DNA from: Molanna angustata
Taxonomy: Eukaryota > Arthropoda > Insecta > Trichoptera > Molannidae
Reading direction: 5' to 3'
Length of the DNA: 64,000 nt
Assembly (NCBI GenBank): GCA_963576475.1
Contig: OY754982.1
Location: forward strand, 19,349,717-19,413,716
Shown piece by piece: positions 48,951 to 60,009 of this stretch (position 1 is the first letter of the stretch; every line of letters begins with the position of its first letter). Position numbers and translations under genes: made by a program. A model generated the notes under the pieces. The model did no database searches. It saw nothing but the letters and a program-made list of their open reading frames with translations, and was not told the origin of the DNA.

Positions 48951-49030
48951 TCTACCTTCGTGGCTCAGTTGGTTTTATATCCGACGCCTGAGTCAAAGAT
49001 CCCCGGTTCCATTCCCGGCGGATACACACT
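48951..49030 (+). repeat. tRNA-like SINE head
   Basis: TTCGTGGCTCAGTTGG (box A) and GGTTCCATTCC (box B) lie in the same frame as the head at 42200, with shared words AGTCAAAGATCC / TGATCCAAAGGTCC and GG(C/T)GGA(T/A)ACACA. The anticodon arm is degenerate, so it is not a tRNA gene. Confidence 0.65.
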
Positions 49031-49060
49031 TTTAAATTGTGTTTTCAGTAAGACGATTAG

Positions 49061-49205
49061 TATCCGACCGCAGTGGCACAGTTGGTAAGCTGTTCGGTTT
49101 CTGTGCGTGCGTCCTGGGTTCGATCCCCAGCCGAGGATAAATTTATTTAAATTCATATCTTACGCTAATTTTGCTTCTCTGGGCTGGAATATTTAATATT
49201 TTTAA
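49061..49205 (+). repeat. SINE 5' half (tRNA-like head plus first part of body)
   Basis: Head 49061-49137 with box A (TGGCACAGTTGG), box B (GGTTCGATCCC) and a CTGGG/CCCAG T stem. The body AAATTTATTTAAATTCATAT, TACGCTAATTTTGC and CTCTGGGCTGGAA is the same as the body at 38428. It breaks off at CTGGAA, exactly where the LINE to the right begins. The other half is at 53180-53275. Confidence 0.75.
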
Positions 49206-49662
49206 TATTTAATATTTTTTTTTTTTGATTAACAATTACACATAACACATTAACATTATAGTGTCCCCCGTTAGGTAGGCGAGTACCTACCCGTGTTGGG
49301 GGTCTATATTACATTATAATTTACAATATTTAATATATTATATTACATTATATTATGTATATTACATTACTTCATACACATATATATCTCTATTTCTTTT
49401 CTCTTTTCAACATTATATATTGCTGTAGGACTCCTATAAACATCATCAATGCAAAATCAAAATCACAAAATCAAAATTAAAGAGACAGATATGAATAATA
49501 ATAAATAAATTCAACAATATAAAAGCAAAAAAAACTACAAACAAAAATAAATCGATGTACTAAGTATTGTGTGCTTATCGTACCATTCAGTGATGTTCCT
49601 GTATGTATGTACAAATCCATATATTTTTCTCTTGCATGTACATACCTATAACTAAAACAAAA

Positions 49663-52490
49663 TTACATTTGAATTGTCAGTAACTGTTCAGATTGCTCCC
49701 GTCCCAGATTCAGAAGCCACTGGTGAATTTTTTTTTTTAAAGTAGCATTTATATTGTTGTTTTGTCTGATGTCATTTGGTAGTTTATTATAAATCTTAGG
49801 ACCCACAAAGGTAAAATGTGTTTGACCATACCGAGTATTTACTCTATTCCCCAATAAGTATCCCTGATTTACATTTCGTGTCATTATTCTATGTTCCAAG
49901 TTTTCAAAATTATTCATATTATTTTTCATGAACAGTATTATTTTTTTAATAAATAATTGTCTTATATCTAGAATTTTCGAGTTACCATATAAATCATTTG
50001 TAGGATGGCCATAATTTTTATTTAAGATTACCCTTAAAATTGCACGCTGAGCGACCTCCAGGGGTTTTATTTTGTTCTTATATGTTCCTCCATAGGCAAC
50101 TATACCATATGATATAATTGAATTTACAAATGCATAATAAAATTGTATCATCATCGGTTTCGGAAATACTTTTCGACATGTCTTGAATATATAGATCAAT
50201 TTCATTCATTTATTTACTATCTTATTTATGTGGGGATTCCACTTTAAGAATTGATCTATTTCCATACCGAGATAAGTAATAGAAGTAACCGCACTTATTT
50301 CACTTGCAGTAGCAGGATTATTTTCGTTTGAATAAAGTTTGATTTTATAATTTGTATTAGGTTGGCCAGTTTGTGTTATGCTAAAGCGAATGTATTTTGT
50401 TTTGTCAATATTGATTGTTAAGAGGTTTCTATCAAACCATGATTTAAATATATTTATGTCGGATTCTGCTCGTTTATGCGTTTCTTCCCAATCTTTTCCA
50501 TCTACTACTAATGCAGTATCATCTGCAAATGTAACCAATTTCCCGTTCAATTGAAGTTTGAACACATCGTTGATGTAAATAATGAACAGTAAAGGACCTA
50601 ATGTACTTCCTTGAGGGACACCAAATGTCACATCTCTGGGTTCACTTACGACCGTATCTAATTTAACTCTTTGTTTTCTATCCTCTATGTAGCTTTTAAC
50701 CCAACACAGAAGATTGCCATCAATACCAATATTTTTCATCCTTTTTATGAGTATACGATGCGATATGGTATCAAATGCTTTCACAAGATCAACGAAGATT
50801 CCTATGCACTTTCTACCTCTATCGATTTGACCATTTATTATTTTTGTAAATTCTGCTAAAGCCGTTTCGGTGCTTAGACCAGGTCTGAATCCGAATTGAT
50901 TGTTTGCTAGAGTGTGATTATTAGATATAAATGTTTGAATTCGGTTTTTTACAATTTTTTCTATGATTTTTGCAAGGTTATTTAATATTGATATTGGACG
51001 ATAATTTTGTATGTCATTTTTACTTCCTTTTTTATGTATAGGTATAATTAAAGCCTCTTTTAACTGGTACGGGAACACTCCTGTCTGAAAACTAAGGTTA
51101 AATATATAAGTTAGTGGTTCTGAAATTTGATTTTTTGTATATTTTAGTACATTTGTCTGTATTGTATCAGTCCCCACCGAGAGTGTGTTTTTTAGTGATG
51201 AGATAGTGTTTTCCACTTCTTCCTTGGTCGTGATTATAGAATTCAATTTATTTAATGGAAAATCACATTCAATATTTTCTGCAAGGTTTTCTTCCATTTG
51301 AATATTATTTTTTTGTAAAAGTTCTTGTTCTAATGTGTATCCAATTGAACTGAAATAGTTATTTGCTATATCAGAAATAGCTTTTTGATTACATATGGTT
51401 TGACCTTCATGGATTATTGACTGAATTTCATTTTTCGCTTTGGTTTTTGTGTATGATATTTCCTTTAACGTATTGAATGCTAATTTGTTGTTTCCCGGAT
51501 TATCCCTAATTTTGTCACGATAGTATTTTTCCCTTGTTAAATTTATCACTTTCTTGCAGAGATTTCTAAACTGTTTGTATTTTAATTGGATAACATTATT
51601 ATAGGGATTGTTATTTGCTATTTTTTGAAGTTTATTTCTTTTTCTAATTGAAGTTATTATCCCTTGTGTAATCCATGGAGTTAATTTGGTGTTTTTTGAT
51701 TTTATCTTTATAGTTTCTGTATTATTCATTATATAGGTCTTTAGAGTACTTATAAAATTACCTAAAGCCTCGTTTACATCTGATATATTATAAATATTTT
51801 GCCATGTTTCATTGGATACATTATCACGCAATCTGTCAAAATCGATTTTGTTAAATGTTTTAGAATCTTTTTTGACTTTTTGAGGTTGACTTCCTATACA
51901 AATTGCAGTTGAACTATGATCAGTTATATCTAGCTGTAATATGTATGAATTATATTCTCTGATTCTTTTGATAAATATATGATCGACACAGGTGTCAGTT
52001 GTTTTTCTAGTAGTATCATTGATTACAGAATCGAATCCGTTTTCAGCCATTAGACAAAGGTAATCGTTTGCTTGGATGTGCTTTTCTTTAATTATATTAA
52101 CATTAATGTCTCCAATTTTAGTTGTATGTTTTGTATAGATGGAGATCTATGTATATATTGCTAGTATGCAGATATCGGGGTGTATTATAATTTTAATGCA
52201 ATTTGTATTGTGTAAAACTACCTCTTCTACCCTTGCTTGTATATCATTCTTTATGAAAATAACTATGCCACTATTTTGGTTAAAGTTGTTAGCTGTATGG
52301 TATTCCGTGTAATGGGGTAACGATCTCGATATGTAATTATTTCCCAACCAACATTCTGTCAATATTAATATATCATAAGTTATCATAAAAGAACTACACG
52401 TTGCTAAGAATTCATTAAGATTACATATGTGCAATACTCTTTATATTTTGGTGTAATATTTTAAGACAGTAGGTATTTAGGATGGTTCCA
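49663..52490 (-). pseudogene. LINE ORF2: AP-endonuclease plus reverse transcriptase, broken
   Basis: It starts near 52490 with KILHQNIKSI, the usual endonuclease start. The frame shifts by one base within about 20 bp and goes on as NLNEFLATC..YDILILTECWL. An in-frame TAG at 52147-52149 is followed closely by GDINVNII, so residues between the two motifs seem lost. TCVDHIFIK and DITDHSSTAI end the endonuclease. The RT domain is open from 52050: NYRPISILNNLAKIIEKIV, NQFGFRPGLSTETA, GIFVDLVKAFDTISH, TFGVPQGSTLGPLLF and VTFADDTALV (catalytic Asp pair). A TGA at 50206-50208 then splits the frame; the next 180 codons, in the same frame, give the normal C-terminal tail ending GREQSEQLLT. RT motifs best fit the CR1/L2/Daphne group. 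Confidence 0.85.
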
Positions 52491-52502
52491 TCTTTCCTTA
52501 AA

Positions 52503-52899
52503 TTCATTATTAAAGTCATCAATTACTTGCGTATCGTTGTTGCACGTATCTATTATATTAAATAAATCGCCCATTTTTTTCCCACGTATATAACACTTTT
52601 TTACTTAAGCGTAGATGAGAAACCATATTTAAACAAAATAAGCATGCAATTATGTATATAAAATTAATTTCGTGTATATCAATAACATATTCTTTTATGT
52701 ATAAAATAATATCCTCTTTTAAATGTGTATTAATCTTTTCAAATGTCCTTATGTATACCTGATTTATAATTGCAGACGGAATATAGTTATATAAGCAAAA
52801 ATGTATATAATGTGAAGTGCAAGTATTTAATTTTTTTTGTTTTTTGTTGTAGACCCATAAATATGTGGAAACTATTTCGTTATAAATTATTTTCAATAG
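52503..52899 (-). other. ORF1-ORF2 spacer of the LINE
   Basis: Between the ORF1 stop and KILHQNIKSI there is AT-rich DNA with a 112-codon open stretch (52558-52896) rich in Ile, Tyr and Asn. It follows the ORF1 stop in the same frame but has no known domain. Part of it (about 52560-52490, reading IIDTCNND and KERWNHPKY) could be remnant coding sequence. Confidence 0.35.
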
Positions 52900-53180
52900 T
52901 CACAGAGAATTGAGTTGTATATCATTATAAACAATGAATGCGCGATCACCGTCACTTTTTCTCATAAAAACTTTCCCGCCTTTGATCCAAATATATTTAA
53001 ATTGTTTAGCTGAGCCGATCGCCTTCGCCTGTGCGTAGAGTTTTCTAGTCTGCGGTGTGATGTGTTCACTCACATATATTGGCATTGCTTCTCCTGCGAT
53101 GCCAATTTGAAGAGTATTTAGTTTTTCATCGGTGCTTGTTCTGTTTCTGTTATATTTCTTTACACTAGTTATTTGGAAAC
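52900..53180 (-). pseudogene. LINE ORF1 C-terminus with baculovirus-FP-like domain
   Basis: The element-derived part reads about 90 codons to a TGA at 52900-52902. The block PIYVSEHITPQTRKLYAQAK, then IWIKGGKVFMRKSDGDRAF and IQLNSL at the end match the C-terminal domain shared by insect LINE ORF1 proteins and the baculovirus FP protein. Key pattern: (V/I)YVxEHLTPxxKxLxxxAK, YxWxxxGxxFxRKxx. ORF1 proteins bind RNA and act in the retrotransposition particle. The coiled-coil N-terminus is missing. The open frame continues upstream to 53280, but that part is antisense to a SINE and is not ORF1. Confidence 0.8.
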
Positions 53181-53275
53181 ACTGATTATTTGGAAGAAAT
53201 TGCCATATGGCAATAAACTCGCCACTTGCGCAGAGTGCAAGGAAGTGTTTATTATTATTATTTGTTGTCAGATGT
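53180..53275 (+). repeat. SINE 3' half
   Basis: TTTGGAAACACTGATTATTT, GAAATTGCCATATGGCAA, CGCCACTTGCGCAGAGTGCA and AGGAAGTGTTTATTATTATT align with 38485-38570. It continues the SINE whose 5' half ends at about 49205. The tail is (TTA)n. Confidence 0.75.
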
Positions 53276-53560
53276 AGCAACTTGTTATTGGGTGCGTGTT
53301 AATTTTTTTTAATACATGTAGTGCCTGTTAGTTGCCCGAGAAACAATGCAGAATAATACGAGAAAATAATTAATTGGGAATAACTAAAAATGAATCTTTA
53401 TTGAGGCAAAGACATAATCTAAAGAATAACGAAAGAGAAAATAGGAATATATACAATAACAAAAAACTTTGATTTCTTTTATTCGTCTCCATTATTGCGT
53501 TGTAACCATATAAACGAAATTTTCATTTTAACTTACTTACTTTCCGTGTCTGGAACACCA
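53276..53560. other. AT-rich spacer
   Basis: Nothing recognised. It may contain the 3' UTR of the LINE fragment at 53561. Confidence 0.35.
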
Positions 53561-53835
53561 TCATATTCGTAGCCCCCAATATTCGGCCACTCGGATTCCA
53601 CTAGTGTTTGCTATCACTGTGTCTTGGTGCGTGCGTGTAGCTCCTATCATGGGACATGACAGTAGGTGCACGTTGTCCTGTCTGGCACCACACTCGCAGA
53701 TGTCTTCCTCTCTGTATCCCCATTTCTTGAGGTCACTGTAACAGCAGGAGACACCCGTTCTGAGCCTATTGAGCGCTCTCCATGTTGGATAAGGCAGGTT
53801 GTGTCCCACTGATACGTCCTCCGCGGATTTAACGA
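53561..53835 (-). pseudogene. LINE C-terminal fragment with Cys/His motif
   Basis: The minus strand reads SVGHNLPYPTWRALNRLRTG, then SDLKKWG and CECGARQDNVHLLSCPMIGA, stopping at about 53561. The pattern L-P-x-x-x-W-x-x-L-N-R-L-R-T-G, K-W-G, C-x-C-G-x-x-x-x-x-x-H-x-x-x-x-C-P is the zinc-knuckle-like tail found at the end of Jockey/I/R1-type LINE proteins. A second, frameshifted member is at 61424-61755. Confidence 0.7.
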
Positions 53836-54817
53836 TGACTATTGAATGATTTTTGCAAATGAACTAAATTATCGTCTATTTTTATGCTTTTTTGTGCTTT
53901 TGTTCTTTTCTTTTTCTTCTCTAAGAATTTTCATATTTTTGGGATTCTTTAAAAAAAATATATATTATTGAAAGGTAATCATAACACGAAGAAGCTTTCT
54001 CGTCCTTGTCAGCCCCTCACGAAGGCACTGACACTCGTGTAACTCATAACTCCCAAACCTTATAACATTGCAAAACTTTCAGCAAAGCGGAATCTTAATT
54101 TACTGCAGACCCCTTAGAAAATCCGCAGTAAAACTTTGTGGGATCATGAGAAACCTTATGGTTAAGAAAAGTTTTGTGTACGGCAATATAGATACGATCA
54201 ACATTGGCGACCGATAGATACATTGTGACATCTCCGCATCTGTTTGTCGCGCGTGAAATCGCTGCGATATTTTTGTGTAGTATTTCCATGTGGATAAATT
54301 AGTTTTATTAATCCTTTATTGAAATTAGTAATGAAGTTAGTTTTCGAACCAAGTGTTGATATTTTATTTTGTGTTAATAAAAAAACCATAAAAGAAAAAA
54401 AAACAGTATTAAGAAAGCGATAAGTGTTGAAAGTGAAACACAGTTTTTATTTATAATTTACTTATTTTTTCCTCATCTCATGAATTAAAGTGATCGTTCA
54501 GATATCAAAATTTGACCGTTATTAAAAAAAAAATTAAAGTTTGAAAGTCATTGAACCTGATGTATGATACAAAAAATATTATGTTTTCAACAAAGTGTAT
54601 GGCTTTCACATACTAAAAAGTGCAATTGTTTAACTATCATTTATATTGTTTCGCAGTAGATTAAGTATTTTTCTTTCATGTGATCTGTATTTTAATTTAT
54701 CTTGATTTCTTATATTATGCATCAACTGTGTTTAACATTACGTGTTTGACCTTTGCAGTATGAAAGTAAACAATCTATGGTTTGACGTTGGTTTTATTTA
54801 ATTTAATTTTATGTAAC
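53836..54817. other. Gene-free AT-rich stretch
   Basis: Nothing recognised. Confidence 0.4.
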
Positions 54818-55440
54818 TCGAATATTTCTTTAATTGCATAGGTATACGTAGGTACGCAAACATTGGATTTTTTCTCTTCCGGGAGTCAAGTGATATTTTT
54901 AATTACAAACTTTTTTAACATCTCAATAGAGACGAAGGTGGAATATTGTAGAAGAACTAGGATCATGATCCTGGTATTGTAGAAGAAAAAATCCAATGTT
55001 TGCGTATATGCAATTAAAAAAATATTCGATTTACATGCACATTGGTACAAGTAGGTAAACAAGCCAAAAATGAAATAATATTTATGGCGCAGTTCAGGGG
55101 TGACATCTGTGCTAGACATCGTCATCTCATTTATAAGAACTGTTGCTTACATTGTTTGCAAATAAACTTATTTCTCAAAAGATGGCGCAAAAGTATAGTT
55201 CCTTATTTTCAGGTGAATTGTTACACACTATTTAAATATATAGAACTTTCAAAAATTACATTGATAAGGGAACTCAATAACAAGGCATAATTGGTGAACG
55301 TTGCGCAAGGGCAAAAAGTGATCACGTAAACCAGCCGATGACAGGTCGTTTGCCCTGCAGGTGCCTCGAGTTACTGGTTCTTCTACAATATCCCAACTTC
55401 GTCTTTATTGAGATGTTAAAAAAGTTTGTCAATAAAAAAA
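54818..55440. repeat. Foldback family subfamily B, compound copy
   Basis: Outer end TCGAATATTTCTTTAATTGC and CGCAAACATTGGATTTTTTC, then inner arm ACATCTCAATAGAGACGAAG. A small palindrome TAGGATCATGATCCTG follows at about 54958. Then come a reversed outer end (AAAAAATCCAATGTTTGCG, 54987-55030), the body in reverse orientation and the reversed inner arm (CAACTTCGTCTTTATTGAGA, about 55396). This order, with a reversed outer end stranded in the middle, is the same as in copy 2. Confidence 0.85.
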
Positions 55441-55584
55441 ATGTATTATGTACAAATTTTAGTTTTCTGCACTCCTTAATATAAACTTTAACTTTGTCAA
55501 ATCTCAAACACCTCCGTGTGCGTAGTTTGCTTAATAGAGGTTCATGTATATATTTTTTTTTAGTTTTTAATATATAATATTAAT
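55441..55584. other. AT-rich spacer
   Basis: Nothing recognised. Confidence 0.3.
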
Positions 55585-55725
55585 ATTTTTTCAGAATCAA
55601 CTGTAAATACGTACTTTGTGGACAGTTATTTTTGGCCTTGATTTATTACTCATTGTTTTATATTCATATTAGTTAATAATGCTGTTATTGTCCCAAATAA
55701 ACCAAATAAATAAATAAATAAATGT
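55585..55725 (+). repeat. Retroelement 3'-end-like segment with (AAAT)n tail
   Basis: Ends TATTGTCCCAAATAAACC and AAATAAATAAATAAAT, similar to the end at 35590-35612. Confidence 0.4.
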
Positions 55726-56490
55726 TATCTCTTCGCTTATCAATATATAAGTTTGAATTAATTTTGACGATACGAACTATTAATAGCAGTCGCACGTCGC
55801 TTTTAATCATATGTCGCCTGGCTTTATACAACAACCCTAGCGAGGACACGCATGTTGGTGCAAGGTTATATGGCATCATCGAAGTTACGATCTAAGGGTG
55901 GGTATTCACTTTTGGGCATGTACCTATTCGTCGCAGGATATATTATGTGGCGTACAGACTCTTGACTTTGACACGGGGTCGGTCGGTGCACACGCAGCAG
56001 CAACAGCCCTCCCACGCTACCTCACCCCTCCAACTAAATTAATGTTCTTCATAAATACATTTCGGGATGTGGCACAACATGACGATGCGAGTATCCGATA
56101 GTTACAAATTATTCATTTCATAAATTATCTGGTACACCAAAAGGGGGTTGTTTGAAATTGCCAAATGGCTAAGTATGACGGAATGTATATAGAAAAAAAC
56201 TTTTTTAATAATTAAGATAAAGGATGTGATTTTATTTATACAATTATGTTTTGATAGATACATTTATTTCTTTTTAATTTCCTGTACACAATGATATAAT
56301 TTGTAAACTGGAAACCTTATTATCAAAAGGAAATTTTTCCAACTAACCAGAGTTCATGTTAAATATAAAACACAGTGTGTACAGGCAGTATCCCACATTC
56401 TGATGTATTCACTGCTAGTCATGATAGCTACAAGAATTCTTTATATAGTTGCATACTGGCATAAACCTGTGTATTGTTTAAAAAAATAAT
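55726..56490. other. Gene-free stretch
   Basis: A less AT-rich patch at 55890-56100 has a 67-codon open stretch without any recognised domain. Nothing else noted. Confidence 0.4.
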
Positions 56491-56709
56491 TTGTTTACAC
56501 AGGCTACTTTTTTACCGACACATATACAGACTACTTTAGCTCAGATACACTACACATTCTTAGCACCCAAAATATATAATAGAGTTGTATCTGATATCTT
56601 AGACCTAGTCCTGCCGAGTGGACATAATTTTGGAAAGCTGGTTACTGATTGGTTGATTCGGACAGGAAGAGAAGAGTCAGAGAGAGAATTGACGTTTGTT
56701 CTAAGATGA
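56491..56709 (+). pseudogene. LINE C-terminal fragment (APKIYN motif)
   Basis: The frame reads QIHYTFLAPKIYNRVVSDIL, then FGKLVTDWLIRTGREESERE and TGA at 56707-56709. It parallels the end of the LINE at 49663 (THFTFVGPKIYNKLPNDI, WLLNLGREQSE) and so is the tail of a related CR1-group-like element. The SAYPVR-family fragment follows with almost no gap. Confidence 0.6.
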
Positions 56710-56905
56710 TTTTTTCCACTCCGAAAGAGATTCTGATGATGAAAGAAGGAAACATAAAAAGTTTGAACAATCGACGAGCATGTATGAGACGATGCATGGA
56801 TGTAAAGGAAGCCAGAAATGTGTGCAAAAATAGAGAAGTATGGCGCTCGGTTCTCTCTGCTTACCCCGTAAGGGACATGGCGTGATGGTATGTATGTATG
56901 TATGT
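56710..56905 (+). pseudogene. SAYPVR-family LINE, short 3' copy
   Basis: GNIKSLNNRRACMRRCMDVK, EARNVCKNREVWRSVLSAYP and VRDMA with TGA at about 56883-56885, then GATGGTATGTATGTATGTATG. Only the last about 55 codons of the family are kept. It joins directly onto the previous LINE end. Confidence 0.75.
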
Positions 56906-56932
56906 ACGAAAGAGATTGTTTTTTTTTACGCC

Positions 56933-57060
56933 ATCGAACATCCTTATTACACATTGTCCTCTTACACATGTAAGCATACCCTCACCCTCATAAATACACT
57001 TGTTTTTTGGTCCACTTATTTAGTTATTTATTATTCTATATATATATATTTATTACTTTT
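56933..57060 (+). repeat. Dispersed repeat (CGTCCTCTTACACAT type), copy 1
   Basis: CATCCTTATTACACATTG, TCCTCTTACACATGTAAGC, ACCCTCACCCTCATAAATAC and ACTTGTTTTTTGG have counterparts in the same order at 62565-62680. Probably a retroelement 3' end. Confidence 0.55.
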
Positions 57061-58566
57061 TTAATATTATACTTTAATTTTATAATATATAAAATTATAT
57101 ATTAAAATTATCATTTCGTGAATCTACATAGGAACTAACTAAGACACTAGGAGCTTCCCAATTCCCGTTTTCTAAACGTCTTTCAGAGAAAAAAGGATCA
57201 TTTCATCAATCTGAAGTTAGTTTCATATTAATGTGTGTCATTAAAAATATATCGAATAAAATTATTCTGCATCCTATTATAAATAACGCATTGACTATAA
57301 AATATAAGGAATACTTGTGAAATACAACTTAAAATTAAATAATATCTTTTTGATCAAAAAAGAATTTCAAATCCCAAACATTGAAATTATTTTTTATTTT
57401 GATATCCATAATGGAGTAGGTATGACACAATGCTTTTTTATGCTTTTTTTATCGTTTTAATTTCGTGTTTAAAAAACAATAAAATGTATGGTGAAAACAA
57501 TACCTACTTGTATTCGTTCGAAACCATTTAAGTGAAATATCTATGTTGATAGAAGCCTTAAATTTATAACAACTACATATATTTATTCATCAATTAGCTG
57601 TCTACACAATAAAGGCAGCGAAAATGCTTCTGGAGAATTTCACCTAGTAATAAAAGAATTCAATATAAAAACGTAGGCCGTTCTTTCTTTTTCCCACATG
57701 CAAAATTGAAGGTACTCGGAGCAAAATATGAGTGTACCATAGTTTTACCTGTATTACAAATACAACGAACAAACACCGTGGATTAATAACATATGTTTTA
57801 TATTTTTCTTATACCATCCACACGTATATGGGTTGCACTAACCCGAAATGAAAATTAAACTCTAAACTCGTTCTGCCTCTCCTTAAACGTTTTTCAAAAT
57901 AAATATACAGCTATCGTAAATTGAACGCGGTGGAGTTAAACGTGTGTTCGTGGAATGAACTTTACAGAACCGTACAAAGGAAATGTTTTTTTTTTTCTAT
58001 AAACAACAGTTAACATGTAATTAGGGATTGCAATCCAGCAGCGTTTTCAATCTAGGATTTACGAGGATTTATTAAAAAAATTGCTGGATTCAGTGCTGAT
58101 CAATGAAATTCATGAATCCATGTATAGATCGGCCATGGAACGATATGGTGAACGATCGACCATGGGACGATTTCTTTTTCGATGAATTGATTTACGAAGA
58201 ACTCGTTGGTTACCAGGTAGTACATAATGTACCCACACTATATACATTGTATCTGCCTTTAACTATTATGCATAAAAATATTTAGACACTCTTGCTTGTA
58301 TCTATGCTAAATAAAAAATATAAAATAAATAAATATTTTTTTGTGTTTTTGTGTCAATACCAATGTCCCAGATTGACACAAAAATGGGTCGAACTAAAGA
58401 CGATATTTTTTTATAGAAAAAGTTCTGTTTTTTCATTTTTACATATTATTGTATTTGGTTTTTTTATTGACACCCAGGTAAGGTTTACAGTCGACTTTCT
58501 TGTGTATTGGATAGTTCATTAAAATGTGATCTAAAGATAGTCTATTTCTTCTTTCAAAAAGTTTTG
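57061..58566. other. Gene-free AT-rich stretch
   Basis: A small local duplication around 58124-58170 (ATCGGCCATGGAACGAT / ATCGACCATGGGACGAT) creates an Asp-rich open stretch (58103-58285). No domain, and not regarded as a gene. Confidence 0.4.
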
Positions 58567-58713
58567 AAAATGCGTGAACAACAGACGAACATGTATAAGA
58601 CGATGTATTAATATTGACGAGGTGATGAATGTATGTCAAGATAGAAGTAAATGGCGTTCGGTTCTCTCTGCCTACCCCGTGAGAGGCATGGCGTCATGGT
58701 ATGTATGTATGTA
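58567..58713 (+). pseudogene. SAYPVR-family LINE, short 3' copy
   Basis: VNNRRTCIRRCINIDEVMNV, CQDRSKWRSVLSAYPVRGMA, with the stop changed (TCA instead of TGA), then TGGTATGTATGTATGT. About 45 codons remain. Confidence 0.75.
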
Positions 58714-59309
58714 AAATGTTCTCATTTTCTGGACAAAAGAGACTTCCAATTGTTGTTCAAGTAATGTATAAAATTAAAATGAACTTCTAAGTGTATCGGT
58801 AATCTTAAACCTTTTAATAAAAAAATTAATACAACCCACTCATTCCCTTAATAAAAAAATGACCAAATCCGTTCCTGCCTTGTTTAGACCACGGATGTTT
58901 TTATTATAACAATACCTGAGGTTGTTTACGACCACCGCATAAACATTCCGTTTTTCTTTCCCGGAGATTTTTTTCTCCCGTCCTGAAGATTTCCGTGTGT
59001 GTCTGCATATTTTTTTACGGGTCGCATTTTCCGCTCAAAGAAAATCCAGCGCAGGTTATTCATGCGCCGCTTGAGTTGAGGTTCTCGCGTGAAAAGATTT
59101 TCCTCTAGTGGTTCTTGAGCGGTGAACCTCGGGTAAAACTGGGTATGACCCGCCCGTCTCTACGAGATGCGAGTTTAAGCGGTCAGAAACAATATGCGTT
59201 TTTCTTTATGTCTTAAATATACCTATTTTATTTTTTATCGTCTTCTCGAATTCATTATAAAGTTCCAGCTTTTCTCGTATAATTCAACCTCAACTTGAAA
59301 GTTATGTTT
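58714..59309. other. Gene-free stretch, GC-richer in the middle
   Basis: 58920-59180 is less AT-rich with several CG dinucleotides. No coding pattern or repeat seen. A regulatory or unique-sequence island is possible. Confidence 0.35.
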
Positions 59310-59735
59310 TGAATTTTATCGAATATTTTTAAGGATTTTTTCCCTGTCGGGTGTCAACGATATTTTACGTCATATTTTTATCATCTCAATGGAGACGAAG
59401 TTGGAATATTATAGGAGAACCAGCTCCAGAACTCGTGGCACATACAGGGCTAACGAGCTGTCATCGGCCGGATTACCTTATCACTTTATAAGCTTGCGCA
59501 ACGTTCACCAATCATGCCTTTTTACTGAGTACCCTTATCAATGCAATTTTTGAGAGTTTTATATATTTTAATAATAATAAACTGATCGTTTGAAAACATG
59601 CTGAAAAACTCCTTCGCCATCTATGAAGTAACGAAGAAACATTTTTGTAACGCCATCTATTGAGAAATTGTTTAATGTAAACAATGGATTTTATAATAAT
59701 GCTACATTCCCTCCTCAATAATCGACTCAATAGAT
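59310..59735. repeat. Foldback family copy (single unit, diverged)
   Basis: ATCGAATATTTTTAAGGATT, CCCTGTCGGGTGTCAACGAT, ATCTCAATGGAGACGAAGTT, ATTATAGGAGAACCAG, then the body GAGCTGTCATCGGCCGGATT, TTGCGCAACGTTCACCAATC and two GCCATCTAT words. The reversed arm is absent. The outer end is partly deleted (CAAACATTGG missing). Confidence 0.8.
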
Positions 59736-60009
59736 CCATATGCCATATTCTTCTTCTTTTCTAGTCAGGTACGTCAGGTTCCCCCAACGCCAGCTATCAC
59801 CTGATGAGCTGACGTATTATTTAAACTTGTTTCGTTCCCATATATTTCATAATTCGATTTAAATGTTGACATCCATTTTTTTGTTTTTATTCTTAGCATT
59901 GGTTTAAATGTTGTTTTCTTGTGGTGATTTGAAAATATACCAATGTCTTGGTGTACGGTTGACTTCGTTTTTCTCGATAGAACCTATATTTTGATCAATA
60001 AGAAAATGC
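59736..60009. other. Spacer
   Basis: Nothing recognised. Confidence 0.3.

Larger units (their letters stand above)
49215..53180 (-). mobile_element. CR1-group-like LINE, nearly full length but broken
   Basis: Order on the minus strand: ORF1 C-terminal domain (about 53170-52900), a spacer of about 400 bp, endonuclease (about 52490-51880), reverse transcriptase (about 51300-50300), C-terminal region (to 49663), then a 3' UTR of about 440 bp ending in a 12-base A run (T run on plus at about 49215-49226). Near its end the 3' UTR has a strong stem: CCCCC and GGGGG close over AACACGGGTAGGT and its partner ACCTACC (plus 49263-49305). It interrupts a SINE. Coding damage: two in-frame stops, a frameshift and probable deletion in the endonuclease, and ORF1 truncated at the 5' end. 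Confidence 0.75.

Noticed and set aside
58103..58285. Acidic 60-codon open frame (NDRPWDDFFFDE)
   Set aside because: Arises from a short local duplication; no homologue is recognised and the length is within chance.
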